From Planctomycetota bacterium (lineage in GTDB: Bacteria > Planctomycetota > Planctomycetia > Pirellulales > Thermoguttaceae): a stretch of DNA of 6,339 nt. Of the stretch, positions 6,338 through 6,339 are shown piece after piece. The translations under genes and the position numbers were made by a program. Position 1 is the stretch's first letter, and each line of letters opens with the position of its first letter. The notes under the pieces were generated by a model. The model was not told the origin of the DNA, did no database searches, and was given only the letters and a program-made list of their open reading frames with translations. The DNA lies in assembly GCA_013202535.1 (NCBI GenBank), contig JABMRP010001285.1:1-6339 (forward strand), written 5' to 3'.

Positions 6338-6339
6338 GG

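Overview
The window looks like chromosomal DNA of a planctomycete, probably related to the Pirellulales. The evidence is a GC-rich sequence with weak Shine-Dalgarno signals, a hydrazine synthase alpha-like diheme protein (a family greatly expanded in that phylum), a secreted glycoside hydrolase family 20 enzyme and a probable sulfatase remnant. This placement rests on gene content only.

Layout. (1) Bases 1-1869, plus strand: the 3' part of an HzsA-like gene, with a TolB/PD40-type propeller followed by two CXXCH haem sites. It is cut by the left edge of the window. (2) Bases 1889-2087, minus strand: a broken gene. Its first ~34 codons encode a signal peptide and the strand-opening sequence typical of sulfatases, then the reading frame is lost. 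Its ATG overlaps the stop codon of the next gene as ATGA. (3) Bases 2084-3649, minus: a complete secreted GH20 beta-N-acetylhexosaminidase with a good sigma70-type promoter at 3700-3728. (4) Bases 3819-3860: a strong intrinsic terminator on the minus strand, which separates the GH20 unit from the gene upstream of it. (5) Bases 3892-5013, minus: a 373-residue probable DNA-binding protein with two RNA polymerase alpha-CTD-like/helix-hairpin-helix modules joined by a Ser/Gly/Asn linker and followed by a sigma region 4-like helix-turn-helix. (6) Bases 5014-5701: about 690 bases without a convincing gene. They hold a candidate minus-strand promoter at 5554-5583, three GGGGG runs just downstream of it and a leader hairpin at 5052-5073. 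(7) Bases 5702-6259, minus: a beta-repeat protein with a proline-rich tail. Its reading frame continues upstream of an in-frame TAA to the window edge, so it may be the 3' part of an interrupted gene.

How the genes relate. GH20 and the broken gene after it once formed a translationally coupled pair, probably removing N-acetylhexosamine and sulfate groups from a sulfated glycan. Only the hexosaminidase is now intact. The regulator-like gene is insulated from GH20 by a terminator, so nothing here ties it to glycan use. I see no mobile element, CRISPR array, tRNA or rRNA. I do not see a clearly new multi-gene system; the most unusual item is the alpha-CTD-like/HTH protein with its possible long leader.
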